Assembly (NCBI GenBank): GCA_018268755.1
Contig: JAFDVW010000030.1
Coordinates: 1 to 36,372, forward strand
Length of the DNA stretch: 36,372 nt
From: Acidobacteriota bacterium
GTDB lineage: Bacteria > Acidobacteriota > Terriglobia > Terriglobales > Acidobacteriaceae
Direction: 5' to 3'
This document shows, piece by piece, positions 30,359-36,372 of this stretch. A program made the translations under genes and the position numbers. The notes under the pieces were generated by a model that did not search any database, was not told where the DNA came from, and saw only the letters and a program-made list of their open reading frames with translations. Numbering within the stretch: position 1 is the stretch's first letter; every line of letters begins with the position of its first letter.

Positions 30359-30364
30359 AATATA
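30359..30364 (-). promoter_or_regulatory. -10-like hexamer 8 nt before the glmU ATG
   Basis: On the minus strand TATATT (30364-30359) lies 8 nt before the ATG at 30350. It matches the -10 consensus at five positions. No good -35 at 17 nt. It supports a leaderless transcript and the ATG rather than the GTG start. Confidence 0.35.
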
Positions 30365-30438
30365 CCGCGATCCTGCCGCGGTCGTCGCGTTACGATAGTG
30401 GGCCGAAATCGGGCGGACACTGCTGTTTGCCGGGAGCA

Positions 30439-30518
30439 CGCGGGCAAGAGTGCCCGCGCCACAGGAAGTTGTCGAGCTTCGCTCGAACGCCCAGATGAGG
30501 GCATGTGGGCCTACGTGG
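30439..30518. repeat. Hairpin pair including a family 2 element
   Basis: First a perfect 8-bp stem CGCGGGCA/TGCCCGCG (30439-30458, loop AGAG). Then the family 2 arm GTCGAGCTTCGCTCGAAC (from 30471), a stem GCCCA (30489-30493) with TGGGC (30506-30510), and the tail CTACGTGG. The arms agree with 10743-10790 and 14816-14890; the stem sequence again differs. Confidence 0.75.
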
Positions 30519-30547
30519 CCTGAGGTAATTTATTCGCGCCTGTGAAG

Positions 30548-30587
30548 GGGCAGGTGTCCTCCCCTGCCCGGCGGAGCGCAGCTCCGC
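30548..30587. repeat. Two adjacent GC-rich hairpins downstream of yvcK
   Basis: GGGCAGG (30548-30554) pairs with CCTGCCC (30563-30569); GCGGAGC (30571-30577) pairs with GCTCCGC (30581-30587) around GCA. The second begins 8 nt beyond the yvcK stop on the minus strand and could help end that transcript, but no T-run follows, so I call it a hairpin and not a terminator. Confidence 0.6.
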
Positions 30588-30595
30588 AGAGGCAT

Positions 30596-31666
30596 CTAGT
30601 TGGCGGGAACTTCCGAGGCGTGGCTGGGAGACTGCAGGGCCAGTTGCAAGAGGTCGCGGGCCACGCGATCGGTGGCATGACGGGCCACCACATCTTCCTC
30701 GAGGTAGTCTCCTAGTACAGGGACCACTCCCATAGCTTCGACCGCATCGAGATCGGCCACGATCTGCGAAGCCCCTTCCAAAGCATACTTGGCTTTGAGT
30801 GCCGACGAGGCCGGAGTGCGATTAATCAGGGCGTAGTCGAAGATGGGCATCTCGGCATGTTCGGTCAGAGCGCGAATGTGATCGGAGGCGCTGAGTCCCA
30901 GGCTCTCATTGGCCTGGGTCATCAGATTGCAGACGTAGACCTTGATGGCCGGCGAATTGGCGATGGCCTCCGGTATCCCCCGCACCAGCAGATTGGGGAT
31001 GAGGCTGGTGAACAGGGACCCGGGGCCCATGGTGATCACGTCCGCGCGGGCGATGGCTTCGAGGGTTTCCGGCAAAGGCGCCGCGTCGTTGGGCACCATG
31101 AACAATTCCTGGATGCGGCCTTTGCTGTGGGTAATTTTGGTCTCGCCCCGGACGCGGGTGCCGTCGTCCATTAACGCCTCCAGTTCGATGTTGGAGGTGG
31201 TGGCGGGGTAGATGTGGCCGCGGGTAAGGAGGATCTCCGAGGAGATGCGCACGGCCTCGCCGAAATCGCTGGTGATGGCGGTCAGGGCGGCCAGAAACAG
31301 ATTGCCGAAGTTGTGTCCTTCCAGACCCTCGCCTTTGGCAAAGCGGTGCTGGAAGAGGCGGGAGAGCAGGGCTTCGTCTTCCGAAAGGGCAACGATGCAG
31401 TTGCGGATGTCGCCGGGGGGAAGAATATTCAGATCTTTGCGCAGGCGGCCACTGGATCCGCCATCATCGCTCACCGTGACCACGGCGCAGAGATCGGAGA
31501 TGACGGGCTGGGAGGGCGGCACCGGCCGCCAGCCAAAGCCAACGTAATGCTTAAGACCTTTGAGCAGAGTGGAAAGCCCGGTGCCGCCGCCAATGGCGAC
31601 GACCCGGAGCGAATCCCCAGCGGGAGCCGTGCGCGAGGCAGAGTCCGGCTGTTGCTTTTCCGCCAT
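30596..31666 (-). CDS. yvcK: YvcK/CofD-like gluconeogenesis factor family protein
   Basis: A 356 aa member of the YvcK family (UPF0052, CofD-like fold). In Bacillus and Mycobacterium these bind UDP-sugars and are needed for cell-wall synthesis on gluconeogenic carbon. Motifs: VVAIGGGTGLSTLLKGLK (nucleotide-binding GGGTG at 26-30), TVSDDGGSSGRLRKDL, PPGDIRNC and HNFGNLFLAALT. ATG 31666 is chosen because it sits at the start of homology and has GTAGG 7 nt upstream, which overlaps the stop codon of the TPR gene; the frame is open far upstream inside that gene but without function. The TPR gene and yvcK are separated by 8 nt and should be co-transcribed. The neighbouring minus-strand glmU also supplies UDP-GlcNAc. 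Confidence 0.95.
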   Translation of the reverse strand: MAEKQQPDSASRTAPAGDSLRVVAIGGGTGLSTLLKGLKHYVGFGWRPVPPSQPVISDLCAVVTVSDDGGSSGRLRKDLNILPPGDIRNCIVALSEDEALLSRLFQHRFAKGEGLEGHNFGNLFLAALTAITSDFGEAVRISSEILLTRGHIYPATTSNIELEALMDDGTRVRGETKITHSKGRIQELFMVPNDAAPLPETLEAIARADVITMGPGSLFTSLIPNLLVRGIPEAIANSPAIKVYVCNLMTQANESLGLSASDHIRALTEHAEMPIFDYALINRTPASSALKAKYALEGASQIVADLDAVEAMGVVPVLGDYLEEDVVARHATDRVARDLLQLALQSPSHASEVPAN

Positions 31667-31674
31667 GCGTTTGC

Positions 31675-32244
31675 CTACTGCAGTTCTTCCCCGGCCACCG
31701 GCACTGCCGCTTCCGCGCCCGCGCCCGGATCGGGGTAGAGAAGCTCGGTGAAGCGCGGGTCTTCGGCGAGGTTCTGGAAATCCGAATCGTTGCGGGCCTG
31801 GAAGCGCAGCGTGGGGTTCAGGCGGATGGCCTGGTCCAGGTGGCGCAGCGAATCCTCTACGTGGCCGGTCAGGCAATCCAGCGCGGCCAGTCCGTAGGAG
31901 ACATAGTCGGCGTTGCTGACCTGCTTGGAAAGCTTTTCCAGGTGCTCCCGGGCACTGACATAATCGCCGATGTTGATCAACGAGACCGCGTAGTCATAGT
32001 GCTCTTCCGGGGTCTTGAACTGGGTGGTCACGCGCTCCAGGTGCTGGTTACAGGCATTCATGTGCACGGAGGCGCGGTCGGCAATCTCTTTGTAGGGCCC
32101 GGTAGCGACCTTTTGCAGAAATCCCTTGGCCTTGTCGAACTTATGCTCCTGCATGGCCCGCAGTCCGGCTTCGTAGTTTTGCACGGCCTGTGCAAATTGG
32201 GGATCTTCTGTTGCCGACTTCTTGGAGGTGGTCTTTTGTACCAT
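31675..32244 (-). CDS. TPR-repeat protein of unknown function
   Basis: A 189 aa soluble, helical protein. It opens with a Lys/Ser/Thr-rich tail (MVQKTTSKKS), then tetratricopeptide-like helix pairs (about 20-145), for example AVQNYEAGLRAMQEHKFDKA and YVSAREHLEKLSKQVSNADY. A C-terminal segment (FQARNDSDFQNLAEDPRFTE) is typical of TPR proteins in this phylum, and an Ala/Gly-rich tail ends it. ATG 32244 is set by AGGAAGAG 8 nt upstream; an open frame extends to 32397 without support. It lies directly upstream of yvcK (8-nt gap) behind a good promoter, so the pair may act together, though no link is established. Confidence 0.85.
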   Translation of the reverse strand: MVQKTTSKKSATEDPQFAQAVQNYEAGLRAMQEHKFDKAKGFLQKVATGPYKEIADRASVHMNACNQHLERVTTQFKTPEEHYDYAVSLINIGDYVSAREHLEKLSKQVSNADYVSYGLAALDCLTGHVEDSLRHLDQAIRLNPTLRFQARNDSDFQNLAEDPRFTELLYPDPGAGAEAAVPVAGEELQ

Positions 32245-32409
32245 TTGCAATACTCTTCCTGTGGAGTTCTTAAATGCTTTTCTTTCTAAGGTCTTGAGTG
32301 GGGACCCCTCAACTCTTTCTGGCGGTTTTTTGTGCATCCCGCGATGTCCCCGTGCTGCAAATTTTTGGGCCGCCGCTCTCCGGCTGTGGAAAACCACTAC
32401 CGAGAGCCG

Positions 32410-32438
32410 GTTATACGCGGCTTTTTCCAGCCCGTCAA
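32410..32438 (-). promoter_or_regulatory. Strong promoter for the TPR-yvcK operon
   Basis: On the minus strand TTGACG (32438-32433), a 17-nt spacer and TATAAC (32415-32410): five of six bases in each hexamer. Transcription should start near 32403, leaving a leader of about 159 nt before the ATG at 32244. The leader includes TTGAGGGGTCCCCACTCAA, a short self-complementary stretch. Confidence 0.7.
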
Positions 32439-32516
32439 CTCAGGGCAAACTCTGGTGGCAGTATGGTTTGCTATGCAAAGCCCATCCTGCCTGCGCCGTC
32501 CGGGGCGGCGCCAGTC

Positions 32517-32972
32517 TTATTGGGCGGCCGCGGTTTGCAGATCAACTTTCTGCCACTCGCCTTTGATAATGCCCTCGCGAATCTGCTTGGGCGTCTTGCC
32601 CCGCTGGGTCTGATCGTAGGCGTAGTAGACCTCTTTCAGACAGGTCGAGCACTGGGCCCCGTGGGTGTTCTCGAAGCAGCTGCGCAGGCTTTTGTGTCCC
32701 ATGCGGTCGCAATAGCAATAGCAGGGGAGCTGGTGCAGCACGTTAGGGATCTTGGCGGCAACCTCGTAGCCATGGGTCTGGACCGGATACTGGGCGTTGC
32801 TGCCCCACAGCTGATCTTTGCTCAGAATCGGAGGCAACTTGGCGTTCTTGGCGGGAGGCGCGGGATTGTAGGCCGGCGTCCGGGCTTCCTCCTGCTGGGA
32901 CCTGGCCCAGGGGGTGGAAAATGCCAACGTCAGCACAAACAAGATAGCCAGGCTCAACCCACGCTTTACCAT
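32517..32972 (-). CDS. Secreted CYCXC-motif protein
   Basis: A 151 aa exported protein with a signal peptide (LSLAILFVLTLAFSTPWARS). The mature half has the PCYCYC motif (Cys84, Cys86, Cys88) and further cysteines at 99, 108 and 111 in CFENTHGAQCSTC. This matches the PCYCGC/'CYCXC (seleno)protein' group, some members of which have selenocysteine at one motif position; here all are Cys codons. The cysteines suggest metal or haem binding or redox chemistry; no function is known to me. ATG 32972 has GAGG 8 nt upstream; the frame stays open to 33233 but overlaps the divergent lepB gene there. The 272 bp between this gene and the TPR gene hold the TPR-yvcK promoter. Confidence 0.82.
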   Translation of the reverse strand: MVKRGLSLAILFVLTLAFSTPWARSQQEEARTPAYNPAPPAKNAKLPPILSKDQLWGSNAQYPVQTHGYEVAAKIPNVLHQLPCYCYCDRMGHKSLRSCFENTHGAQCSTCLKEVYYAYDQTQRGKTPKQIREGIIKGEWQKVDLQTAAAQ

Positions 32973-33078
32973 GAGAACGACCTCGTGCCATATTGTACCC
33001 CGGATGGCGGGGCACGGGCAGGGCAGCCCGTAATCAACCAAGAACCAAGGTTCGGCATCCGTATAATGGAAGGACGCG

Positions 33079-33675
33079 ATGACGGAGCAGGAAAACCCAA
33101 CTTCGATCGTTCCGGCCGCCGCGCCAGGCGAAGAAAAACGCCCGAGCCCCCTGCTGGCCGGGGCGGTGCCGGTGCTCTCGGTGTGGCTGCGCGATCTGAT
33201 TATCTCCCTGGCCATTTCCTGTTTCATCATCATCTTTCTCTACCAGCCGGTGAAGGTGGAGGGCACCAGCATGATGCCGGCGCTCGACGACCAGGAGCGC
33301 ATTTTCGTCAATAAGTTTGCCTACCGCCTGGAGGCGATCGAGCGCGGCGATGTAGTGGTCTTCCGCTACCCGCGCGACCCCTCGAAAAGCTTCATCAAAC
33401 GAGTGATCGGGGTGGCGGGCGACCGGGTGCGGATCGAAGCGGGGCAGGTTTTCGTCAACGACCAGCTAATGGAAGAAAATTACGTGGCCGCGGCTTTCGC
33501 CGACCAGCGCTCCTTTCCGGAAATGGTCGTGCCCGCGCACAGCTACTTTGTGCTGGGCGACCACCGCACCATGTCGAACGACAGCCGCGATTTTGGCCCG
33601 GTGAACGCTAGCTACATATACGGCAAGGCCGTCTTTGGATATTGGCCGGTGGAAAAGATGGGGCGGGTGCGCTAA
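33079..33675 (+). CDS. lepB: Signal peptidase I
   Basis: Membrane-bound Ser/Lys peptidase that removes signal peptides from exported proteins, here including the many secreted proteins of this window. A 198 aa protein: a cytoplasmic N-terminus of about 38 residues rich in Pro/Ala/Glu, one membrane helix (about 39-55), then the catalytic domain. Ser64 is in VEGTSMMPALDD, the general base Lys107 in FIKRVIGVAGD, and the GDHRTMSNDSRDFG box is near the end. AAGGA lies 5 nt before the ATG. A TATAAT at 33062-33067 could be the -10, but would leave the ribosome site outside or at the edge of the mRNA, so its role is open. Divergent from the CYCXC gene by 106 bp; carA follows after 111 bp. Confidence 0.96.
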   Translation: MTEQENPTSIVPAAAPGEEKRPSPLLAGAVPVLSVWLRDLIISLAISCFIIIFLYQPVKVEGTSMMPALDDQERIFVNKFAYRLEAIERGDVVVFRYPRDPSKSFIKRVIGVAGDRVRIEAGQVFVNDQLMEENYVAAAFADQRSFPEMVVPAHSYFVLGDHRTMSNDSRDFGPVNASYIYGKAVFGYWPVEKMGRVR

Positions 33676-33730
33676 ATGGGGTTGCCCGCGATTTAGCCTA
33701 CTTTTTCACAGAAAATTCCCGCCGAATCCA

Positions 33731-33759
33731 TTGGCCGCCGGGCGATTCCCTGATAAAAT
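33731..33759 (+). promoter_or_regulatory. Promoter for carA (extended -10)
   Basis: TTGGCC (33731-33736), 17-nt spacer, TAAAAT (33754-33759), preceded by TGA (extended -10). Start expected near 33766, leaving a leader of about 21 nt with GGAGCAGGA as ribosome site. Confidence 0.6.
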
Positions 33760-33786
33760 CTTCAAAATCCACTCCCTGGAGCAGGA

Positions 33787-34917
33787 ATGCAAGCTATCCT
33801 TGCGCTGGAAGACGGCAAAGTCTTCCGTGGCAAAGGCTACGGCGCCAAAGGCGAATGTTACGGGGAAGTAGTTTTTAATACTTCCATCACCGGATATCAG
33901 GAAATCTTCACTGATCCTTCCTACTGTGGCCAGATTGTAGTTCTCACCAACCCGCAAATCGGGAATTACGGCACCAATTCTGAAGACAATGAAGCGACCC
34001 GGCCCTATATCGAGGGTCTGATCGTGCGCGAGTTCTCCAAGGTCAGCTCCAACTGGCGTTCGCAGCAGGTGGCCGAAGAGTATCTCGAGCAGTTCAAGAT
34101 TCCGGTGCTGGCCGATATCGATACCCGCGCCCTGGTGCGGCACTTGCGCGACCATGGGGTGCAGCGCGGTGTGATCTCGACGCTCGAATCGGACGTCGAG
34201 AAGCTCATCGCTAAGGCCCGCTCCATTCCCAAGATGGATGGCACCGATCTGGCCAAGGTGGTGACCACCAATCGTCCCTACGTCTGGGAGGTGGGTGAGC
34301 GCTCGCATGAGCCGGTGGAAGTGGTGGGCGTCAAAGACGTGCCCGAGCGCTTCCACGTGGTGGCCTACGACTTCGGCATCAAGCAGAACATCCTGCGCAA
34401 GCTGCGCGGCGAGGGCTGCAAGGTGACGGTGGTGCCAGCGCAAACGCCTGCGGAAGACGTGCTCGCGCTCAAGCCCAACGGAGTGTTCCTCTCCAACGGT
34501 CCCGGCGATCCCGAGCCGTGCACGTATGCGGTGGACAACATCCGCCGCCTCATGGGGCGGCAGCCCATCTTTGGCATCTGCCTGGGACATCAGCTCACCG
34601 GCTTGGCGCTGGGTGGGAAGACCTACAAGCTGAAATTCGGCCACCACGGCGGCAACCATCCGGTAAAGCAGATGCAGACGGGCAAGGTGGAGATCACGGC
34701 GCACAACCACAACTTTGCCGTCGACCCCGATTCGTTGCCGCAGAGTGAAGTCGAGCTGACGCATATCGACTTAAATGACAATACGCTGGAAGGCCTGCGT
34801 CACCGGAACTTGCCGTTGTTCAGCGTGCAGTACCATCCGGAGGCGGCGCCCGGCCCGCACGACTCGCATTATCTGTTCAAAGACTTCGTGAAGATGATGG
34901 AGGAGTGGAAGGGGTGA
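33787..34917 (+). CDS. carA: Carbamoyl-phosphate synthase small (glutaminase) subunit
   Basis: Hydrolyses glutamine and passes ammonia to CarB for carbamoyl phosphate, feeding pyrimidine and arginine synthesis. A 376 aa protein with the CPSase small-chain N-terminal domain (about 1-150, FNTSITGYQEIFTDPSYCGQ) and a class I glutamine amidotransferase domain (about 185-376). The triad is visible: Cys265 in GICLGHQ, His350 and Glu352 in QYHPEAAPGP. GGAGCAGGA precedes the ATG directly. Normally carB follows closely; here 597 bp with a GIY-YIG gene and three repeat copies separate them. Confidence 0.98.
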   Translation: MQAILALEDGKVFRGKGYGAKGECYGEVVFNTSITGYQEIFTDPSYCGQIVVLTNPQIGNYGTNSEDNEATRPYIEGLIVREFSKVSSNWRSQQVAEEYLEQFKIPVLADIDTRALVRHLRDHGVQRGVISTLESDVEKLIAKARSIPKMDGTDLAKVVTTNRPYVWEVGERSHEPVEVVGVKDVPERFHVVAYDFGIKQNILRKLRGEGCKVTVVPAQTPAEDVLALKPNGVFLSNGPGDPEPCTYAVDNIRRLMGRQPIFGICLGHQLTGLALGGKTYKLKFGHHGGNHPVKQMQTGKVEITAHNHNFAVDPDSLPQSEVELTHIDLNDNTLEGLRHRNLPLFSVQYHPEAAPGPHDSHYLFKDFVKMMEEWKG

Positions 34918-34952
34918 TCTCTCCCTGCAGAGGAATTGCAGAAAGGAACGAA

Positions 34953-35010
34953 CTGCAGATTCCTCGCATTTCTCGTCGCGCATGCCCGGCTGCGAAGGCT
35001 CGGAATGACA
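34953..35010. repeat. Repeat family 3, copy A
   Basis: CTGCAGATTCCTCGC (34953-34967), a spacer, then GCTCGGAATGACA (to 35010). It has the same ends as copy C (CTGCAGATCCCTCGC...GCTCGGGATGACA) and is inverted relative to copy B. It lies 36 bp after the carA stop. Confidence 0.75.
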
Positions 35011-35069
35011 GGAAACTGGCGTTTTGGTGATGGTTTCAAGTTCTGTTACTGGCACTAGCTCTTAACTTT

Positions 35070-35130
35070 GTCATCCCGAGCGCAGTGCGAGCCGCACGCC
35101 GTGCGGTAAGCGCAAGAGAGGGATCTGCAG
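35070..35130. repeat. Repeat family 3, copy B (inverted), abutting the GIY-YIG start
   Basis: GTCATCCCGAGCG...GAGAGGGATCTGCAG, the reverse complement of the outer parts of copy C, with a GC-rich centre (GCCGCACGCCGTGCGG, itself a hairpin). It ends exactly at the base before the TTG start and provides the GAGAGGGA ribosome site. Confidence 0.8.
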
Positions 35131-35505
35131 TTGAGCAGTAAGCGTTATTACGTGTACATCATGTCCAGCCGTTCGCTGAACTTGTACACGGGTGTCACGA
35201 ATAGTATCTACCAGCGTGCGCTGCAGCATAAGCGTGGAGACATTGACGGATTCACTAAGAAGTACAACATCAACCGGCTGGTATATTACGAAATTTTTGA
35301 GCACATCGGGAACGCGATTGCTCGGGAGAAGCAGATCAAATCGTGGACCCGGGCCAAGCGTCTCGCGCTGATCAAGAGCATGAATCCTGCCTGGCAGGAC
35401 TTGGCAGAGGGCTGGGGAGAGAAGGCGGAACTGCAGATCCCTCGCGTTGCTCGGGATGACAAGAACCAAGAAGTTGGGAAGACATCTGAAGTAGAAAAGA
35501 ATTAA
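35131..35505 (+). CDS. GIY-YIG nuclease-domain protein inserted between carA and carB
   Basis: A 124 aa single-domain GIY-YIG protein of the UPF0213-like type. The domain (about 6-85) has YYVYIM for the GIY strand, LYTGVTN for the YIG strand, ARG/His in QRALQHKRG and Glu70-type EKQIKSWTR near the end. The start is TTG at 35131: it keeps the YYVYI strand, whereas the next ATG (35161) would lose it. The last residues (from about 101, LQIPRVARDDK) are encoded by repeat copy C, so the C-terminus has been built from repeat DNA. It is flanked by inverted repeat copies B and C. Members of this family are often found with such repeats; whether they move or maintain them is unproven. Confidence 0.88.
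   Translation: MSSKRYYVYIMSSRSLNLYTGVTNSIYQRALQHKRGDIDGFTKKYNINRLVYYEIFEHIGNAIAREKQIKSWTRAKRLALIKSMNPAWQDLAEGWGEKAELQIPRVARDDKNQEVGKTSEVEKN
35431..35461. repeat. Repeat family 3, copy C, inside the GIY-YIG reading frame
   Basis: CTGCAGATCCCTCGCGTTGC then TCGGGATGACA, in direct orientation to copy A and inverted to copy B. Together B and C form an inverted pair around the domain-coding part of the GIY-YIG gene. Confidence 0.85.
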
Positions 35506-35514
35506 GCGAATTCC

Positions 35515-36372
35515 ATGCCCAAACGTACTGACATCTCCAAGATCCTGATTATCGGCTCTGGCCCCATCGTCATCGGCCAGTCGGCGGAATTTGATTACTC
35601 CGGCACGCAGGCCTGCAAGGCGCTCAAGGCCGAGGGCTATGAAGTGGTGCTGGCCAACTCCAACCCGGCCACCATCATGACCGATCCCGAGGTCGCCGAC
35701 CGCACCTACATTGAGCCGCTGACCCGCGAATATCTGGAAGAAATCATCCGTCTGGAGCGCGAAATGTCGCCGGGCGCGGGTTTCGCCATTTTGCCCACCG
35801 TGGGCGGGCAAACGGCGCTGAATCTGGCCATTGAGCTGGCCGACAACAACATCCTTGAAAAATATAACGTGCAGTTGATTGGCGCGAACATCGCCGCCAT
35901 CAAGAAGGCCGAAGACCGGCTGTTCTTCAAGGACGCGATGCAGAAGATCGGCCTCGACGTGCCGCGTTCGGCGCTGGTCAACAACCTGAAAGACGGTCTG
36001 GAGTTCGCCGGCAAAATCGGTTTCCCGGTCATCGTGCGGCCTTCGTTCACGCTGGGCGGCTCGGGTGGCGGCATCGCCTACAACCGCGAAGAATTGCTGG
36101 AAGTGCTGGCCCGCGGCCTCGATTTCTCTCCCGTGCACGAGGCGCTGATCGAAGAGTCGGTGCTGGGCTGGAAAGAGTATGAGCTCGAGGTGATGCGCGA
36201 TGTCAAAGACAACGTCATCATCATCTGCTCCATTGAAAACTTCGATCCCATGGGAGTGCACACCGGCGACTCCATCACCGTGCCGCCCGCGCACACTCTG
36301 ACCGACCGCGAGTACCAGGTTCTGCGCGACCCCAGCATCGCAGTGCTGCGCGAGATCCGTGTGGACACGGGC
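35515..36372 (+). CDS. carB: Carbamoyl-phosphate synthase large subunit, N-terminal part (cut by window edge)
   Basis: The first 286 codons of the roughly 1070-1100 aa ATP-grasp synthase that makes carbamoyl phosphate from bicarbonate, ammonia and ATP. It opens MPKRTDISKILIIGSGPIVI, then GQSAEFDYSGTQACKAL, LPTVGGQTALNLA, the first ATP-grasp elements VIVRPSFTLGGSGGG and the ending EYELEVMRD...CSIENFDPMGVHTGDS. All match CarB closely and no defects are seen. The ATG at 35515 lies 9 nt after the GIY-YIG stop and has no clear Shine-Dalgarno, so translation may depend on the upstream gene or on readthrough from carA. No promoter is evident in front of it. Confidence 0.97.
   Translation, partial: MPKRTDISKILIIGSGPIVIGQSAEFDYSGTQACKALKAEGYEVVLANSNPATIMTDPEVADRTYIEPLTREYLEEIIRLEREMSPGAGFAILPTVGGQTALNLAIELADNNILEKYNVQLIGANIAAIKKAEDRLFFKDAMQKIGLDVPRSALVNNLKDGLEFAGKIGFPVIVRPSFTLGGSGGGIAYNREELLEVLARGLDFSPVHEALIEESVLGWKEYELEVMRDVKDNVIIICSIENFDPMGVHTGDSITVPPAHTLTDREYQVLRDPSIAVLREIRVDTG

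Noticed and set aside
30571..30587. Intrinsic terminator of yvcK
   Set aside because: A stable hairpin is present, but no T-run follows on the minus strand.
31667..31876. Upstream extension of the yvcK frame
   Set aside because: It overlaps the TPR gene, encodes a Pro/Arg-rich stretch with no homology, and the true ATG at 31666 has a ribosome site.
33062..33067. Perfect TATAAT before lepB as a promoter
   Set aside because: It lies 11 nt before the ATG, which would put the Shine-Dalgarno AAGGA outside or at the very end of the transcript, and no -35 is seen. It may be chance.
34953..35462. Insertion sequence with terminal repeats
   Set aside because: No transposase and no target-site duplication could be found by eye. 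I describe it as a repeat-flanked GIY-YIG gene only.

Overview
The window looks like a chromosomal segment of an Acidobacteriota genome, probably class Terriglobia (Koribacter-like). Four things suggest this: a very large Oar-type TonB-dependent receptor, a VWFA-related protein of the type almost confined to Acidobacteria, a CYCXC-motif secreted protein, and GC-rich DNA with dense dispersed intergenic repeats. The assignment rests on family knowledge; no 16S or other marker is present. No tRNA, rRNA, CRISPR array, prophage or insertion sequence was seen.

Layout. 1-3858 (minus): an RND efflux pair (lipoprotein adaptor, then permease running off the left edge). 4133-10319 (plus): an envelope run of a DUF5666 protein, an Oar-like receptor and a VWA protein. 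10320-10868: a repeat block. 10869-14216 (plus): a GNAT-like protein, a DCC-family thiol protein and an S9 peptidase. 14370-17651 (minus): a small membrane protein and a winged-helix/Ser-Thr kinase/TM/TPR regulator. 17871-21515 (plus, divergent from the kinase): five small envelope or secreted proteins of mostly unknown function, the last with a duplicated domain. 21772-24267: glutaredoxin-like protein, SDR, DUF4242 protein and PagL-like protein, separated by repeat-filled gaps. 24708-27775 (plus): ftcD, a lone MCE-domain protein and a secreted unknown, closed by a perfect terminator. 27963-33675: EamA exporter, glmU, TPR protein plus yvcK, CYCXC protein and lepB. 33787 to the end: carA, a repeat-flanked GIY-YIG gene, then carB cut by the right edge.

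Housekeeping links: glmU and yvcK both relate to cell-wall precursor supply, lepB to protein export, and carA/carB make carbamoyl phosphate for pyrimidines and arginine.

The most interesting structure lies outside ordinary genes. There are at least three families of dispersed intergenic repeats: (1) GCAGAG-rich palindromic units, with a 9-nt tandem period in one copy; (2) elements with conserved arms around hairpins whose stems differ in sequence but stay self-complementary; (3) inverted copies flanking a GIY-YIG gene inserted between carA and carB. Several genes also carry a -10-like hexamer 6-8 nt before the ATG and no Shine-Dalgarno, suggesting leaderless transcripts. The best candidate for an undescribed system is the DNA-binding membrane kinase with the divergent envelope-protein cluster at 17871-21515. 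All functional statements are from reading the sequence; no database search was run.
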